From positions 1-20,727 of the forward strand of contig CAYYVJ010000031.1 in the NCBI GenBank assembly GCA_964475115.1: a stretch of DNA of 20,727 bases, given 5' to 3'. The notes beneath the pieces are model-generated. The model was not told where the DNA came from and ran no database searches. It saw only the letters and a program-made list of their open reading frames with translations. Made by a program: the position numbers and the translations under genes. Positions 1 to 7,138 of the stretch are shown piece after piece. The stretch is from CAYYVJ01 sp964475115 (GTDB lineage: Bacteria > Bacillota > Clostridia > Lachnospirales > Lachnospiraceae). Position 1 is the first letter of the stretch; every line of letters starts with the position of its first letter.

Positions 1-244
1 TCACTAAGCCCTCAAATATATTAAATAATACTTCTGAAGTTCCTGCCGCTTCCGCAATATGTGGGTCAAGACTATCGAAATCCTGTTGTATTCCTACAAC
101 AATAGGGGAAGAATTATTACCTTGAGCAGGCAAAGATTCGCTTTTTGTGGTCTCACTTTCCTTACCGCCTGTACATCCATACAGTGCAGTAGTTAATAGA
201 ACCACAGTCAACAATAAAAAGATTCCTTGTATCTGTCTTTTCAT
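1..244 (-). CDS. ABC transporter substrate-binding lipoprotein, family 5 (partial, N-terminus only)
   Basis: Partial gene running off the left edge; 81 codons are visible. The ATG at 244-242 follows an AAGAAGG ribosome site. The product starts with a basic residue pair and a hydrophobic stretch of about 20 residues, then a lipobox ending L-Y-G-C, so it should be a lipid-anchored exported protein. A short Ser/Thr/Glu-rich linker follows. The mature part opens with VVGIQQDFDSLDPH and continues into a segment ending LFNIFEGLV, the typical beginning of the SBP_bac_5 family (oligopeptide, dipeptide or nickel binding). It probably delivers a peptide or similar solute to an ABC importer encoded beyond the window. 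The substrate cannot be told from this fragment. It follows the AI-2E-family gene on the same strand but has its own promoter. Confidence 0.85.
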   Translation of the reverse strand, partial: MKRQIQGIFLLLTVVLLTTALYGCTGGKESETTKSESLPAQGNNSSPIVVGIQQDFDSLDPHIAEAAGTSEVLFNIFEGLV

Positions 245-296
245 AATTTTTCCTTCTTTCTGAATTAAAATTCTCTCACTATTAAATTGTCTGTTA

Positions 297-325
297 ATTG
301 TAACTTTTTATTCACTCTTTATCAA
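297..325 (-). promoter_or_regulatory. Sigma-A-type promoter for the substrate-binding lipoprotein gene
   Basis: On the minus strand there is TTGATA at 325-320, a 17-nt spacer, and TACAAT at 302-297. Each box differs from consensus at one position. The -35 box overlaps the stop codon of the upstream AI-2E-family gene. The leader to the ATG at 244 would be about 45 nt. This suggests the transporter gene is transcribed separately from the operon before it. No terminator hairpin is visible between them, so read-through is also possible. Confidence 0.6.
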
Positions 326-1545
326 GTTTTTTTATTTGTACAATACTCCTCATAGTCTTTTTCTACATGATTGTTATACCACATAAAGAATAATCGTTTA
401 AATGTGGCTGCTACTGGAACAGCTATTAGCATACCTAACAACCCGCCTTCACTACCACCTACAATAATGGCAAGCATTGTAAATACGGGATGAAGATTTA
501 CCCTGTCTCCTACAATCTTTGGCGCCAAAAGGTTGTTATCAATTTGTTGAACGATTATCATTCCAATAACAGAGTATAATACCTTCCACAAATCTCCACC
601 AATTAAAGCAATAATAGCTGCCAAGGCTGCCCCAATCCATGGACCTACATAAGGTATCATATTACATATTCCTGCAATAATTCCAATGATAAAAGCATAA
701 TCTATTCCAATAATACTTAAAGCAATTGCAGACATGATTCCTACAAAAAAAGCTTCGAGCAACTGCCCTTTCAGATACTCTGTAAACACATTGTTCAATA
801 CAGATAATGCAATTTTTATAGTTTGTCCTATTTTGCTTTTTCTAAACATCATAAAAAACAATCTATCCCATAAGGCAATAAAACCTTCTTTATCTTGTAT
901 TAAATAGATGCTTAGGATCAATGAAATAAAGAAGGAAAGAAGATTACTTCCAAAGGATAATACGGATTGGGTTATATTTTTAATTCCTTGAGTAATATAA
1001 TCCTGAATTCCAACAATGACATCTACAATAACTGTATTTATATTCTCTGCAAAAGGAATGTTTACACGCTCTAATTCTTTTAACAATACATCTGCTGTAA
1101 AGTTGGTGTTACTCACATATTCTCCTATGTAGCTAACCGCGTTGGTAATCGTTGTGTTATCTGAAAGCTGTCCACCTATCATATAATAAATCCCAAATAC
1201 AAGACCAAAAAGAACAAATAAAACGAGCAGATAAGAACATAGTATTCCAATGGTGCGACAAGAATTCTTTTTTAACTTAGGACTTCCATCTTTTTTCTTA
1301 CTATTAAACTTACTATTAAAAATCATTCTTTCAATTGCCGAAGTAGGCATATTTAAGAGGAATGCAATAACAAGACCTATAATTAAAGGACGAGTCATTA
1401 CTGCTATCTTTCCCATAACTAATAATATGGTATCTAAAATAACCCAGACATTCGCTAAAAGACCAAAAGCGATGTAAATAACTATGGCCGTTCCCGCAAT
1501 ATATCCACAATATTTCAGTAAATGTTTATCTAAATTCAACTTCAT
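322..1545 (-). CDS. AI-2E family (UPF0118/PerM-like) integral membrane transporter
   Basis: Polytopic membrane protein of 407 residues in the AI-2E-family permease superfamily. The layout is typical: two hydrophobic hairpins near the N-terminus, a soluble amphipathic region in the middle third, then a cluster of transmembrane helices. The C-terminal hallmark is present as GICNMIPYVGPWIG, followed by a D-N-N-L-L-A-P-K-I-V-G segment and LHPVFTMLAIIVGG. I chose ATG at 1545-1543 because GGGGTGA lies 5 nt upstream. An in-frame GTG three codons earlier has no suitable ribosome site. It is the last gene of the operon that begins at 6931, 22 nt after the preceding gene. The family name comes from E. 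coli TqsA; most members have no known substrate and some are ion antiporters. An autoinducer role should not be assumed. Confidence 0.88.
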   Translation of the reverse strand: MKLNLDKHLLKYCGYIAGTAIVIYIAFGLLANVWVILDTILLVMGKIAVMTRPLIIGLVIAFLLNMPTSAIERMIFNSKFNSKKKDGSPKLKKNSCRTIGILCSYLLVLFVLFGLVFGIYYMIGGQLSDNTTITNAVSYIGEYVSNTNFTADVLLKELERVNIPFAENINTVIVDVIVGIQDYITQGIKNITQSVLSFGSNLLSFFISLILSIYLIQDKEGFIALWDRLFFMMFRKSKIGQTIKIALSVLNNVFTEYLKGQLLEAFFVGIMSAIALSIIGIDYAFIIGIIAGICNMIPYVGPWIGAALAAIIALIGGDLWKVLYSVIGMIIVQQIDNNLLAPKIVGDRVNLHPVFTMLAIIVGGSEGGLLGMLIAVPVAATFKRLFFMWYNNHVEKDYEEYCTNKKT

Positions 1546-1567
1546 TTCCGTCACCCCATAGTTTGGA

Positions 1568-2146
1568 TTATTTTTTTTCTTCTTTCGGATACAATAATTG
1601 TTTTACTTGATAAAGCAATACTACGAAATAAAGTCCTGAAAAAATAACTGCTACATTTAAAAACCATAGTATCATATATTCTAGTCCTGCAAGCTGAAAT
1701 CCGTCCAAAAGAGATCTAAAGTCAGAAATACTAGCAAATCCATAAAGCCCTGTTGCAATTGCTAAAATAATCCACCCACCTCTTATGGTTCCACTTATTT
1801 CATCTTTTTTCTCCGTCTTTGCTTTTACAAGGATTCCTTCCATAAGATAATAGGTCATATAAATAAAAGTAATAATCGTAATGGCTAGCATAAGTAACTC
1901 GATTAACTTTGCTATTTCATAAAATCCAGCTATATACATTAATACATGAGCTACTACACCTATAATAGCATGTTTTCTCGAACGTTTTAAAAGTGGACTC
2001 CATTCTATAATTTCATTTAACCCAATAATCACAAGGATAGAACCTATTATATCTGATATTATATCAAATCTAAGCCAGGAAATCCGAGCCTCTATTCCAA
2101 TTATCATAAGTATCAGACCGATTACTATTTTAACTATTCCCGTCAT
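1568..2146 (-). CDS. Small integral membrane protein of unknown function
   Basis: A 192-residue, very hydrophobic protein that I cannot place in a named family. I count about six likely membrane helices. Only short charged loops are present, such as KRSRKH near residue 55 and KAKTEKKDE near residue 110, and the C-terminus is basic and cytosol-like. There is no signal peptide or catalytic motif. The start is set at ATG 2146-2144 because a near-perfect ACGGAGGT lies directly upstream. An ATG five codons earlier overlaps that ribosome site and has none of its own. The gene is sandwiched between two AI-2E-family permease genes with gaps of about 20 nt on each side. A shared membrane role is possible but unproven. 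Confidence 0.7.
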   Translation of the reverse strand: MTGIVKIVIGLILMIIGIEARISWLRFDIISDIIGSILVIIGLNEIIEWSPLLKRSRKHAIIGVVAHVLMYIAGFYEIAKLIELLMLAITIITFIYMTYYLMEGILVKAKTEKKDEISGTIRGGWIILAIATGLYGFASISDFRSLLDGFQLAGLEYMILWFLNVAVIFSGLYFVVLLYQVKQLLYPKEEKK

Positions 2147-2167
2147 AAAAACCTCCGTCATGTCCCC

Positions 2168-3229
2168 TTATTTAAAAAGACGTATTGTCCCTTCATCATT
2201 CATTTTCTTAAGAATGGTAGCTGTAACTGGAAGTAATAACAATCCCACAACACCAAGGAGCTGCGCTCCCACAAAAATACAAATCAATGTTACCACTGGA
2301 TGTAGACCAATCTGCTGTCCTACAACCTTTGGCTCTAAGCTTTGTCTTACTACAAGAATTACTAAGTATAGGATCAACATACCGATACCAAACGTAGTTT
2401 TTCCAAATACAAATGCAATAATGGCCCATGGAATCAAAATTGTTCCTGTTCCAAGAATAGGCAGTATGTCTACTATAGAAACTAAAAATGCCAAAACAAA
2501 GGCGTTTGATATACCAAGAATACTAAAACCTATGGAAAGTTCCACAAAGGTAATAAACATTAATGTGGCATATGCGCGAATAAACTTTATTAATGTACCG
2601 ATTACATTCTGTTTAATATTTACTAACATCTTTCTTTTTCCTTCAGGAAACTGCCTTAGAAGGAAGTCTGAAATCGTATGATAATCAATGGTAAAGAAAA
2701 AAGATGACACAATGGTAAATATTAGCTTCACTAAAATAGATGGAAGCTGAGCTGCAATCCCAGTAATCGTGCCTAAGGCTGCAGAAGATCCTGCTGTTAT
2801 ATAGGAAAAGACAGATTCACTGACAGCATTAAGTCCTTCTTCAAAATATACCTCAATTTGTGGAAATTTTGATAGCAAACTGTTTAGTATGGTTTCAACA
2901 GCTGGCTCTATGGTATTGACATATAATCTTGGGAGTTTGGAAAATAAGTCTTGGAGAAAAGAAAATAATTTTACTCCAAAAATATTAGTCGCCAAAACTA
3001 CCAATCCATAAAATAAAATTAAAACTACTATCGAAATCAAAGATCGCTTTATAGGCAGTTTCTCTTGAAGCCAATCGATAACAGGTCTTAAAATCACAGC
3101 GACAATTACACCAATCACAAAAGGAAATAGAACTGGCAACAAGTATTTAACCCCCATAAAAGCCAGTCCAAGAATTAATGCAAAATAAGTAAAACGAATA
3201 AGAAAGGCTTTTTGCTTCTCAATATTCAT
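2168..3229 (-). CDS. ytvI: YtvI-like sporulation-associated AI-2E family permease
   Basis: A 353-residue AI-2E-superfamily membrane protein that looks like the sporulation integral membrane protein YtvI subgroup. It starts with paired hydrophobic segments (about residues 11-50 and 62-85). A soluble amphipathic region follows, then C-terminal helices with the family signature VSIVDILPILGTGTILIPWA and RQSLEPKVVGQQIGLHPVVT. An AGGAGG lies 6 nt before the ATG at 3229. It sits 19 nt after the methyltransferase gene. It is only a distant relative of the other AI-2E protein in this operon (322-1545), so the two look like separate subfamilies and not a recent duplication. The symbol is assigned by general resemblance, and the transported substrate is unknown. 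If correct, the organism is likely a spore former. Confidence 0.75.
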   Translation of the reverse strand: MNIEKQKAFLIRFTYFALILGLAFMGVKYLLPVLFPFVIGVIVAVILRPVIDWLQEKLPIKRSLISIVVLILFYGLVVLATNIFGVKLFSFLQDLFSKLPRLYVNTIEPAVETILNSLLSKFPQIEVYFEEGLNAVSESVFSYITAGSSAALGTITGIAAQLPSILVKLIFTIVSSFFFTIDYHTISDFLLRQFPEGKRKMLVNIKQNVIGTLIKFIRAYATLMFITFVELSIGFSILGISNAFVLAFLVSIVDILPILGTGTILIPWAIIAFVFGKTTFGIGMLILYLVILVVRQSLEPKVVGQQIGLHPVVTLICIFVGAQLLGVVGLLLLPVTATILKKMNDEGTIRLFK

Positions 3230-3248
3230 AGGAATCCTCCTGATTCTT

Positions 3249-4610
3249 TCATTTCTTTTTTAGTCTTACTACGTTTTCTATGGAAACTGTCTGAGGAAAC
3301 ATATCAACTGGCCAAACATCAGTTACTTCATATCCACCCTCACCTAATATCTTTAAATCTCTTGCCAAAGTGGCTGAATCACAAGACACATACACAATAC
3401 GCTTTGGTTGCATCTCCAACATGGTATTAAGTAGTACTTCATCGCAACCCTTTCTAGGAGGATCTACCACAATCACGTCTGCATATACTTTATTTTCATT
3501 ATAATAGTTTGGTAAAACTTCCTCTGCCTTACCAAGATAGAATTCAACATTCTCAATTTGATTAAGAAGAGCATTTTCCTTAGCATTCTCTATTGCCGCT
3601 GGAACAATTTCTACTCCGAATACTTTCTTGGCTCTTTGGGCTAAGAATAATGAAATCGTACCAATACCACAATACAAATCCCATACAATTTCTTCTCCAG
3701 TTAATCCAGCTGCCTCTAAAACCTTTTCATATAGCTTTCTAGTCTGAATCGGATTTACTTGATAAAAGGATAAGGGTGAAATCTTATATTTAACATCGCC
3801 AATTGTATCTGTAATAAACATATCTCCCCATAAAGGAAGTATCTGCTCTCCTAATATTACATTTGTTTTATCTTTGTTTACATTCAAACAAATGCTTTTC
3901 ATACCAGGAACTTGACGTAGAGATTTTACTAATTCTTCACTTTTAGGTAATATATTTCCATTGATAACCATACAAACCATAATTTCTTTGGTTTGAAAGC
4001 TTGCTCGTATTAATACATGGCGAACGATCCCTTTATGAGTCTCTTCATCATATGGGTCTATATGATTTTCCTTCATATAAATCTTTACTTTTTCTAAGAT
4101 AATCGCATTCTCTTGGATTCCTATATCGCAGTGATCTGCTTCAATTATAGAATGAGTCCTTGCCGCATAAAATCCAGTAATAATGTCTCCATTTTTATTG
4201 ACGCCAACTGGGAATTGAGCTTTATTTCGATATCTATATGGTTCATCCATACCTATAACAGGATGAATCGTAACATCTTTCAATCCACCGATTCGCTCTA
4301 AATTATTCTTGACTTTATCGCTTTTAAATCTTAACTGCTCCTTATAGTCAAGGGCTTGAAGTTGACAGCCACCACACTTCCTAGCCACTGGACATCTGGG
4401 TTCCACTCTATGAGGCGAAGGTTCTATGATTTTCACAAGTCTTGCATATCCATAGTTTTTCTTCGCTTTTATAATCTTCGCTTCTACAAAATCTCCAATT
4501 ATAGAATCTTTAATAAAGAGGGTATATCCATCTAGCTTACCAACACCCTCTCCATCATTATTCATATCTATTATTTTCACTTCTACTGTTTCGTTCTTTA
4601 TAAACTCCAT
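3249..4610 (-). CDS. rlmD: 23S rRNA (uracil-C5)-methyltransferase, RlmD/RlmCD type
   Basis: SAM-dependent RNA uridine C5-methyltransferase of the TrmA/RumA family, 453 residues (normal length). Residues 1-62 form a TRAM RNA-binding domain. The 4Fe-4S cysteines are C73, C79 and C82 (CPVARKCGGC) plus C161 in ADHCDIG. The SAM-binding motif DLYCGIG is at 321-327 and VVDPPRKGCD is at 371-380. The catalytic nucleophile is C410 in VSCDSATLARDL, and the extreme C-terminal glutamate region (SIENVVRL) is intact. In Bacillus the homologue RlmCD modifies both U747 and U1939 of 23S rRNA; which sites this one modifies cannot be told from sequence. It starts 12 nt after the yhaM stop, so translation is probably coupled. 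All key residues are present, so it should be active. Confidence 0.93.
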   Translation of the reverse strand: MEFIKNETVEVKIIDMNNDGEGVGKLDGYTLFIKDSIIGDFVEAKIIKAKKNYGYARLVKIIEPSPHRVEPRCPVARKCGGCQLQALDYKEQLRFKSDKVKNNLERIGGLKDVTIHPVIGMDEPYRYRNKAQFPVGVNKNGDIITGFYAARTHSIIEADHCDIGIQENAIILEKVKIYMKENHIDPYDEETHKGIVRHVLIRASFQTKEIMVCMVINGNILPKSEELVKSLRQVPGMKSICLNVNKDKTNVILGEQILPLWGDMFITDTIGDVKYKISPLSFYQVNPIQTRKLYEKVLEAAGLTGEEIVWDLYCGIGTISLFLAQRAKKVFGVEIVPAAIENAKENALLNQIENVEFYLGKAEEVLPNYYNENKVYADVIVVDPPRKGCDEVLLNTMLEMQPKRIVYVSCDSATLARDLKILGEGGYEVTDVWPVDMFPQTVSIENVVRLKKK

Positions 4611-4622
4611 CTTCTATCCGTT

Positions 4623-5567
4623 CTATTTCGTAGTTTTTCTTATATTTGATTCAAAGAATCGATTGTAACCAAGCCAGCCTTCATTTTGGCTATTGCTTTC
4701 TAATACTTCAATCATAGTCTGCATTTTTGCATCTGTATTATCTGCAAAATTAAGTGCTAACGCCTCAAGAAGTGCTGGTTTTTTAGGTGAACCATATTCT
4801 AATTCTCCGTGATGCGCTAGAATACAATGTTTTAACTCAGTTGCAACTTTAGGTGAGAATCCTGGAATTTTTCTAATACGTTCCCCTATCATCTCTGTTG
4901 CTATAATAATATGTCCTAATAATTGCCCATCATCCGTATAGTCATTCTCTGGAAAGCTTGATATTTCCCATATCTTTCCCATATCATGAAACATGGCTGC
5001 TGGAATTAACAAATCTCTATTTAGTAAAGGGTAGTTCTTACAATAGTAGTCACAAAGCTTTACTACTGATAAAGTATGTTCTAATAACCCTCCCACAAAA
5101 CCATGGTGCACTGTTTTTGCAGCTGAATGGTTTTTAAACTTCCTGATAAAATCTAAATCTTCAACAAAAAAGCTATGAACCAATTGACGTATCTCATCAT
5201 TTTGAATCTTAGCCGCCTGCTCTAAAAGCTCACTGTACATAACTTCAATATCCTTATTGCTAACTGGGAGAAAATCTTTAGGGTTATATTCACCCTCTCC
5301 AGCTTTTCTAATCCTTTTTATGCTTAATTGGAGCGTTCCATTAAAGCTTGTAACATCTCCTGTCACTTCCACGTAATCATATACATCAAAGTCATCTATA
5401 CCTGGTGAATCTGGTTCCCAAATCTTAGAATCCAAAGTTCCCGTCTTATCTTGTAAAATCACATTTTCATAAGCCTTACCATTTTTAGTAACTGCTGCTT
5501 GTTTATGTTTACATAAGTAAATATCTTTTACTCCTGTTCCTTCTCTCAATGTTTCAATATATTTCAT
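4623..5567 (-). CDS. yhaM: 3'-5' exoribonuclease YhaM
   Basis: A 314-residue protein with an N-terminal OB-fold nucleic-acid-binding domain (about 12-88) and a C-terminal HD-family metal-dependent domain. Visible metal-ligand candidates are H164 in LLEHTLS, H194-D195 in AMFHDMGK, H242 in AHHGELE and D276 in NFADNTD. This is the architecture and length of Firmicute YhaM (also called CMP-binding factor 1), which trims RNA, and to some extent DNA, from the 3' end in the cytosol. A GGAGG ribosome site precedes the ATG. The gene lies 32 nt after the HtrA-like gene and 12 nt before the rRNA methyltransferase gene. That places two RNA-metabolism enzymes side by side in the operon. Confidence 0.93.
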   Translation of the reverse strand: MKYIETLREGTGVKDIYLCKHKQAAVTKNGKAYENVILQDKTGTLDSKIWEPDSPGIDDFDVYDYVEVTGDVTSFNGTLQLSIKRIRKAGEGEYNPKDFLPVSNKDIEVMYSELLEQAAKIQNDEIRQLVHSFFVEDLDFIRKFKNHSAAKTVHHGFVGGLLEHTLSVVKLCDYYCKNYPLLNRDLLIPAAMFHDMGKIWEISSFPENDYTDDGQLLGHIIIATEMIGERIRKIPGFSPKVATELKHCILAHHGELEYGSPKKPALLEALALNFADNTDAKMQTMIEVLESNSQNEGWLGYNRFFESNIRKTTK

Positions 5568-5599
5568 TCTAACCTCCAGTTATATTCCTATCTTATAGA

Positions 5600-6931
5600 C
5601 TATTGTACACCAAGAGTAACCATAAATTCAATGGTTTTATAATCATCTTTTCCTTTTCTCATGATTTCTACACTTACTACATCACCTACCTTGTAGCTTT
5701 CCAAGGTGGCTTTTAGGTTTTTATTACTTTTAATTTCTATATCTGCAATCTTAATTATTATATCTCCATTTTGAATTCCAGAATTATAAGCCGGAGAATT
5801 AATCACCGATTCTGTCACATATATTCCTAGTGGCAAGTCCATTTCTTTAGAAATCTCTTCTGTTACATCTAGTGCTTTCACACCTAAATATACTAAATCT
5901 TCTCCATTTGATAACTTTTCAATTACTCCTTTTAAATCAGAAATTGCTAATGCTGAAGCAATATTTCCTAAGGTTTCACTTTTAAATTCTCTAGCAATAA
6001 ATCCTACAACTTCTCCCTTTAGATTAATTAAAAATCCATTTCCAACACGGCTTATTAATATATTGGTATCAATCAGTCGGTATATTCCATCTACAACAGC
6101 AGCCGTATGCTTAATGGAGGTAACTGTACCATAGGAAGAAGAATAGTTGTATTCCAAAGGATCCCCCACAGCAACTAGAGGATCTCCGTGTTTAATAGAA
6201 TAGGAGTTACCCAGAGCACCTACTTTAATTCTGTCCAAAGCCGCTCGCTCTATCTTCGATGTCTCTACGGAAAGGATTGCTATTCCTGTTGTCTTGTCTG
6301 CCTTTTTTAAAGTAGACTCACAAATTGTACCATCAAACAAAGTAACCGTAAGGTCGTCCGCATCTGCTATTTTATTATAATCCGTTAATATTAATATTTC
6401 TTGATCTGTCTTACTAAAAATGTATCCAGATGTTTCCCCTTCATACTCATAGGGGTTATTAAATAAGTCTATATTATTTTTAACGGAGGTTACCGTTACA
6501 ATAGACTTGTTCACTGTTGCTACCACTTGATGCAATTGTGTATATAAATCATTATAGTCATCTATATCTAAAACTTGTTCATCTAGAGCATCCTGTACAA
6601 TATCTTCAATCGGTTCTGTTTCCGCAACCTCTGCTGTCGTGATTTCCTCCATATTGCTTGTTGCTTGTCCTGTTTGTGTCTCTGTCTCTGGCACATCTTT
6701 AGGAATTGTAATCGGTTCTATAATTTCCTCTTTTTTAAATACTTCCTGAGCATAAGGTAAGACTCCTACAAATGCAAAACAAGATACAACTCCAAATATC
6801 ACTGCATATACAAACAGTCTAATGAATTTCCAAACAGCAGAAGCTTTACTTTTGGGCTTTTCAATTATTTTTTCAATGACAAATTTGTATTCGTCCTCCT
6901 TATTTGGTAGCTGCTTATTACTTTCAGCCAT
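5600..6931 (-). CDS. Membrane-anchored HtrA-like pseudoprotease with PDZ domain
   Basis: A 443-residue protein with the order of a Gram-positive HtrA/DegP (S1C): cytosolic N-terminus, one membrane helix (about 35-59), acidic linker rich in Thr/Glu (65-125), trypsin-like fold (about 130-318) and a PDZ domain (about 348-440, with ESVINSPAYNSGIQNGDII). The three catalytic positions are all replaced. The usual TNNHVI is TDYNKI (His to N186), the usual TDLAVL is TGIAIL (Asp to G216), and GNSGGPL is RVGNGFL (Ser to G297). The surrounding fold, such as NLKGEVVGF, is well kept, so this looks like a maintained non-catalytic protein and not a decaying gene. A scaffold or substrate-sensing role in the envelope is inference. 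It heads the operon, with AGGAGA before its ATG. Confidence 0.85.
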   Translation of the reverse strand: MAESNKQLPNKEDEYKFVIEKIIEKPKSKASAVWKFIRLFVYAVIFGVVSCFAFVGVLPYAQEVFKKEEIIEPITIPKDVPETETQTGQATSNMEEITTAEVAETEPIEDIVQDALDEQVLDIDDYNDLYTQLHQVVATVNKSIVTVTSVKNNIDLFNNPYEYEGETSGYIFSKTDQEILILTDYNKIADADDLTVTLFDGTICESTLKKADKTTGIAILSVETSKIERAALDRIKVGALGNSYSIKHGDPLVAVGDPLEYNYSSSYGTVTSIKHTAAVVDGIYRLIDTNILISRVGNGFLINLKGEVVGFIAREFKSETLGNIASALAISDLKGVIEKLSNGEDLVYLGVKALDVTEEISKEMDLPLGIYVTESVINSPAYNSGIQNGDIIIKIADIEIKSNKNLKATLESYKVGDVVSVEIMRKGKDDYKTIEFMVTLGVQ

Positions 6932-6986
6932 GATCTTCTCCTTTACTTTAAAACACTATGTAATCCCCTATATCCCCTAAAACAAC

Positions 6987-7027
6987 GTTCATAAAAGGTA
7001 GGTATATTATACAGATATTATATGAAC
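6987..7027. promoter_or_regulatory. Nested dyad symmetry in the htrA-like / mutS2 divergent intergenic region
   Basis: Two perfect inverted repeats share one centre at 7007. The outer arms are GTTCATA (6987-6993) and TATGAAC (7021-7027). The inner one is the 11-bp palindrome GTATATTATAC (7002-7012). The inner palindrome contains a minus-strand TATAAT (7011-7006), a likely -10 box for the operon starting at 6931. A second minus-strand TATAAT lies at 7022-7017. No good -35 box is found 16-18 nt before either. The layout fits an operator over the -10 region, but AT-rich DNA produces short palindromes easily. Confidence 0.35.
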
Positions 7028-7071
7028 ATTTTGTGAATTAACTGTAAACATATACAAGGGGAAGATTGTCA

Positions 7072-7100
7072 TTGCAGTTTCTCCCATAATCTTTTATAAT
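7072..7100 (+). promoter_or_regulatory. Sigma-A promoter of mutS2 operon
   Basis: TTGCAG at 7072-7077, a spacer of exactly 17 nt, and a perfect TATAAT at 7095-7100. The predicted start is near 7107, giving a leader of about 32 nt with a GAGAGGAA ribosome site before the ATG at 7139. It would drive mutS2 and probably the response regulator, kinase and lipoprotein genes up to the terminator at 12697. Confidence 0.75.
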
Positions 7101-7138
7101 ATTTATAATTCATGTCATGATTGAGAGGAATTTAATTA

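Noticed and set aside
2160..2681. 173-codon open frame on the plus strand
   Set aside because: It lies wholly antisense to the well-supported ytvI-like gene, has no ribosome site at its start, and its Pro/Thr/Asn-rich product matches nothing. It is a shadow frame.
322..3229. Autoinducer-2 export or quorum-sensing locus
   Set aside because: The AI-2E name covers a broad superfamily; no luxS, lsr or other signal genes are in the window.
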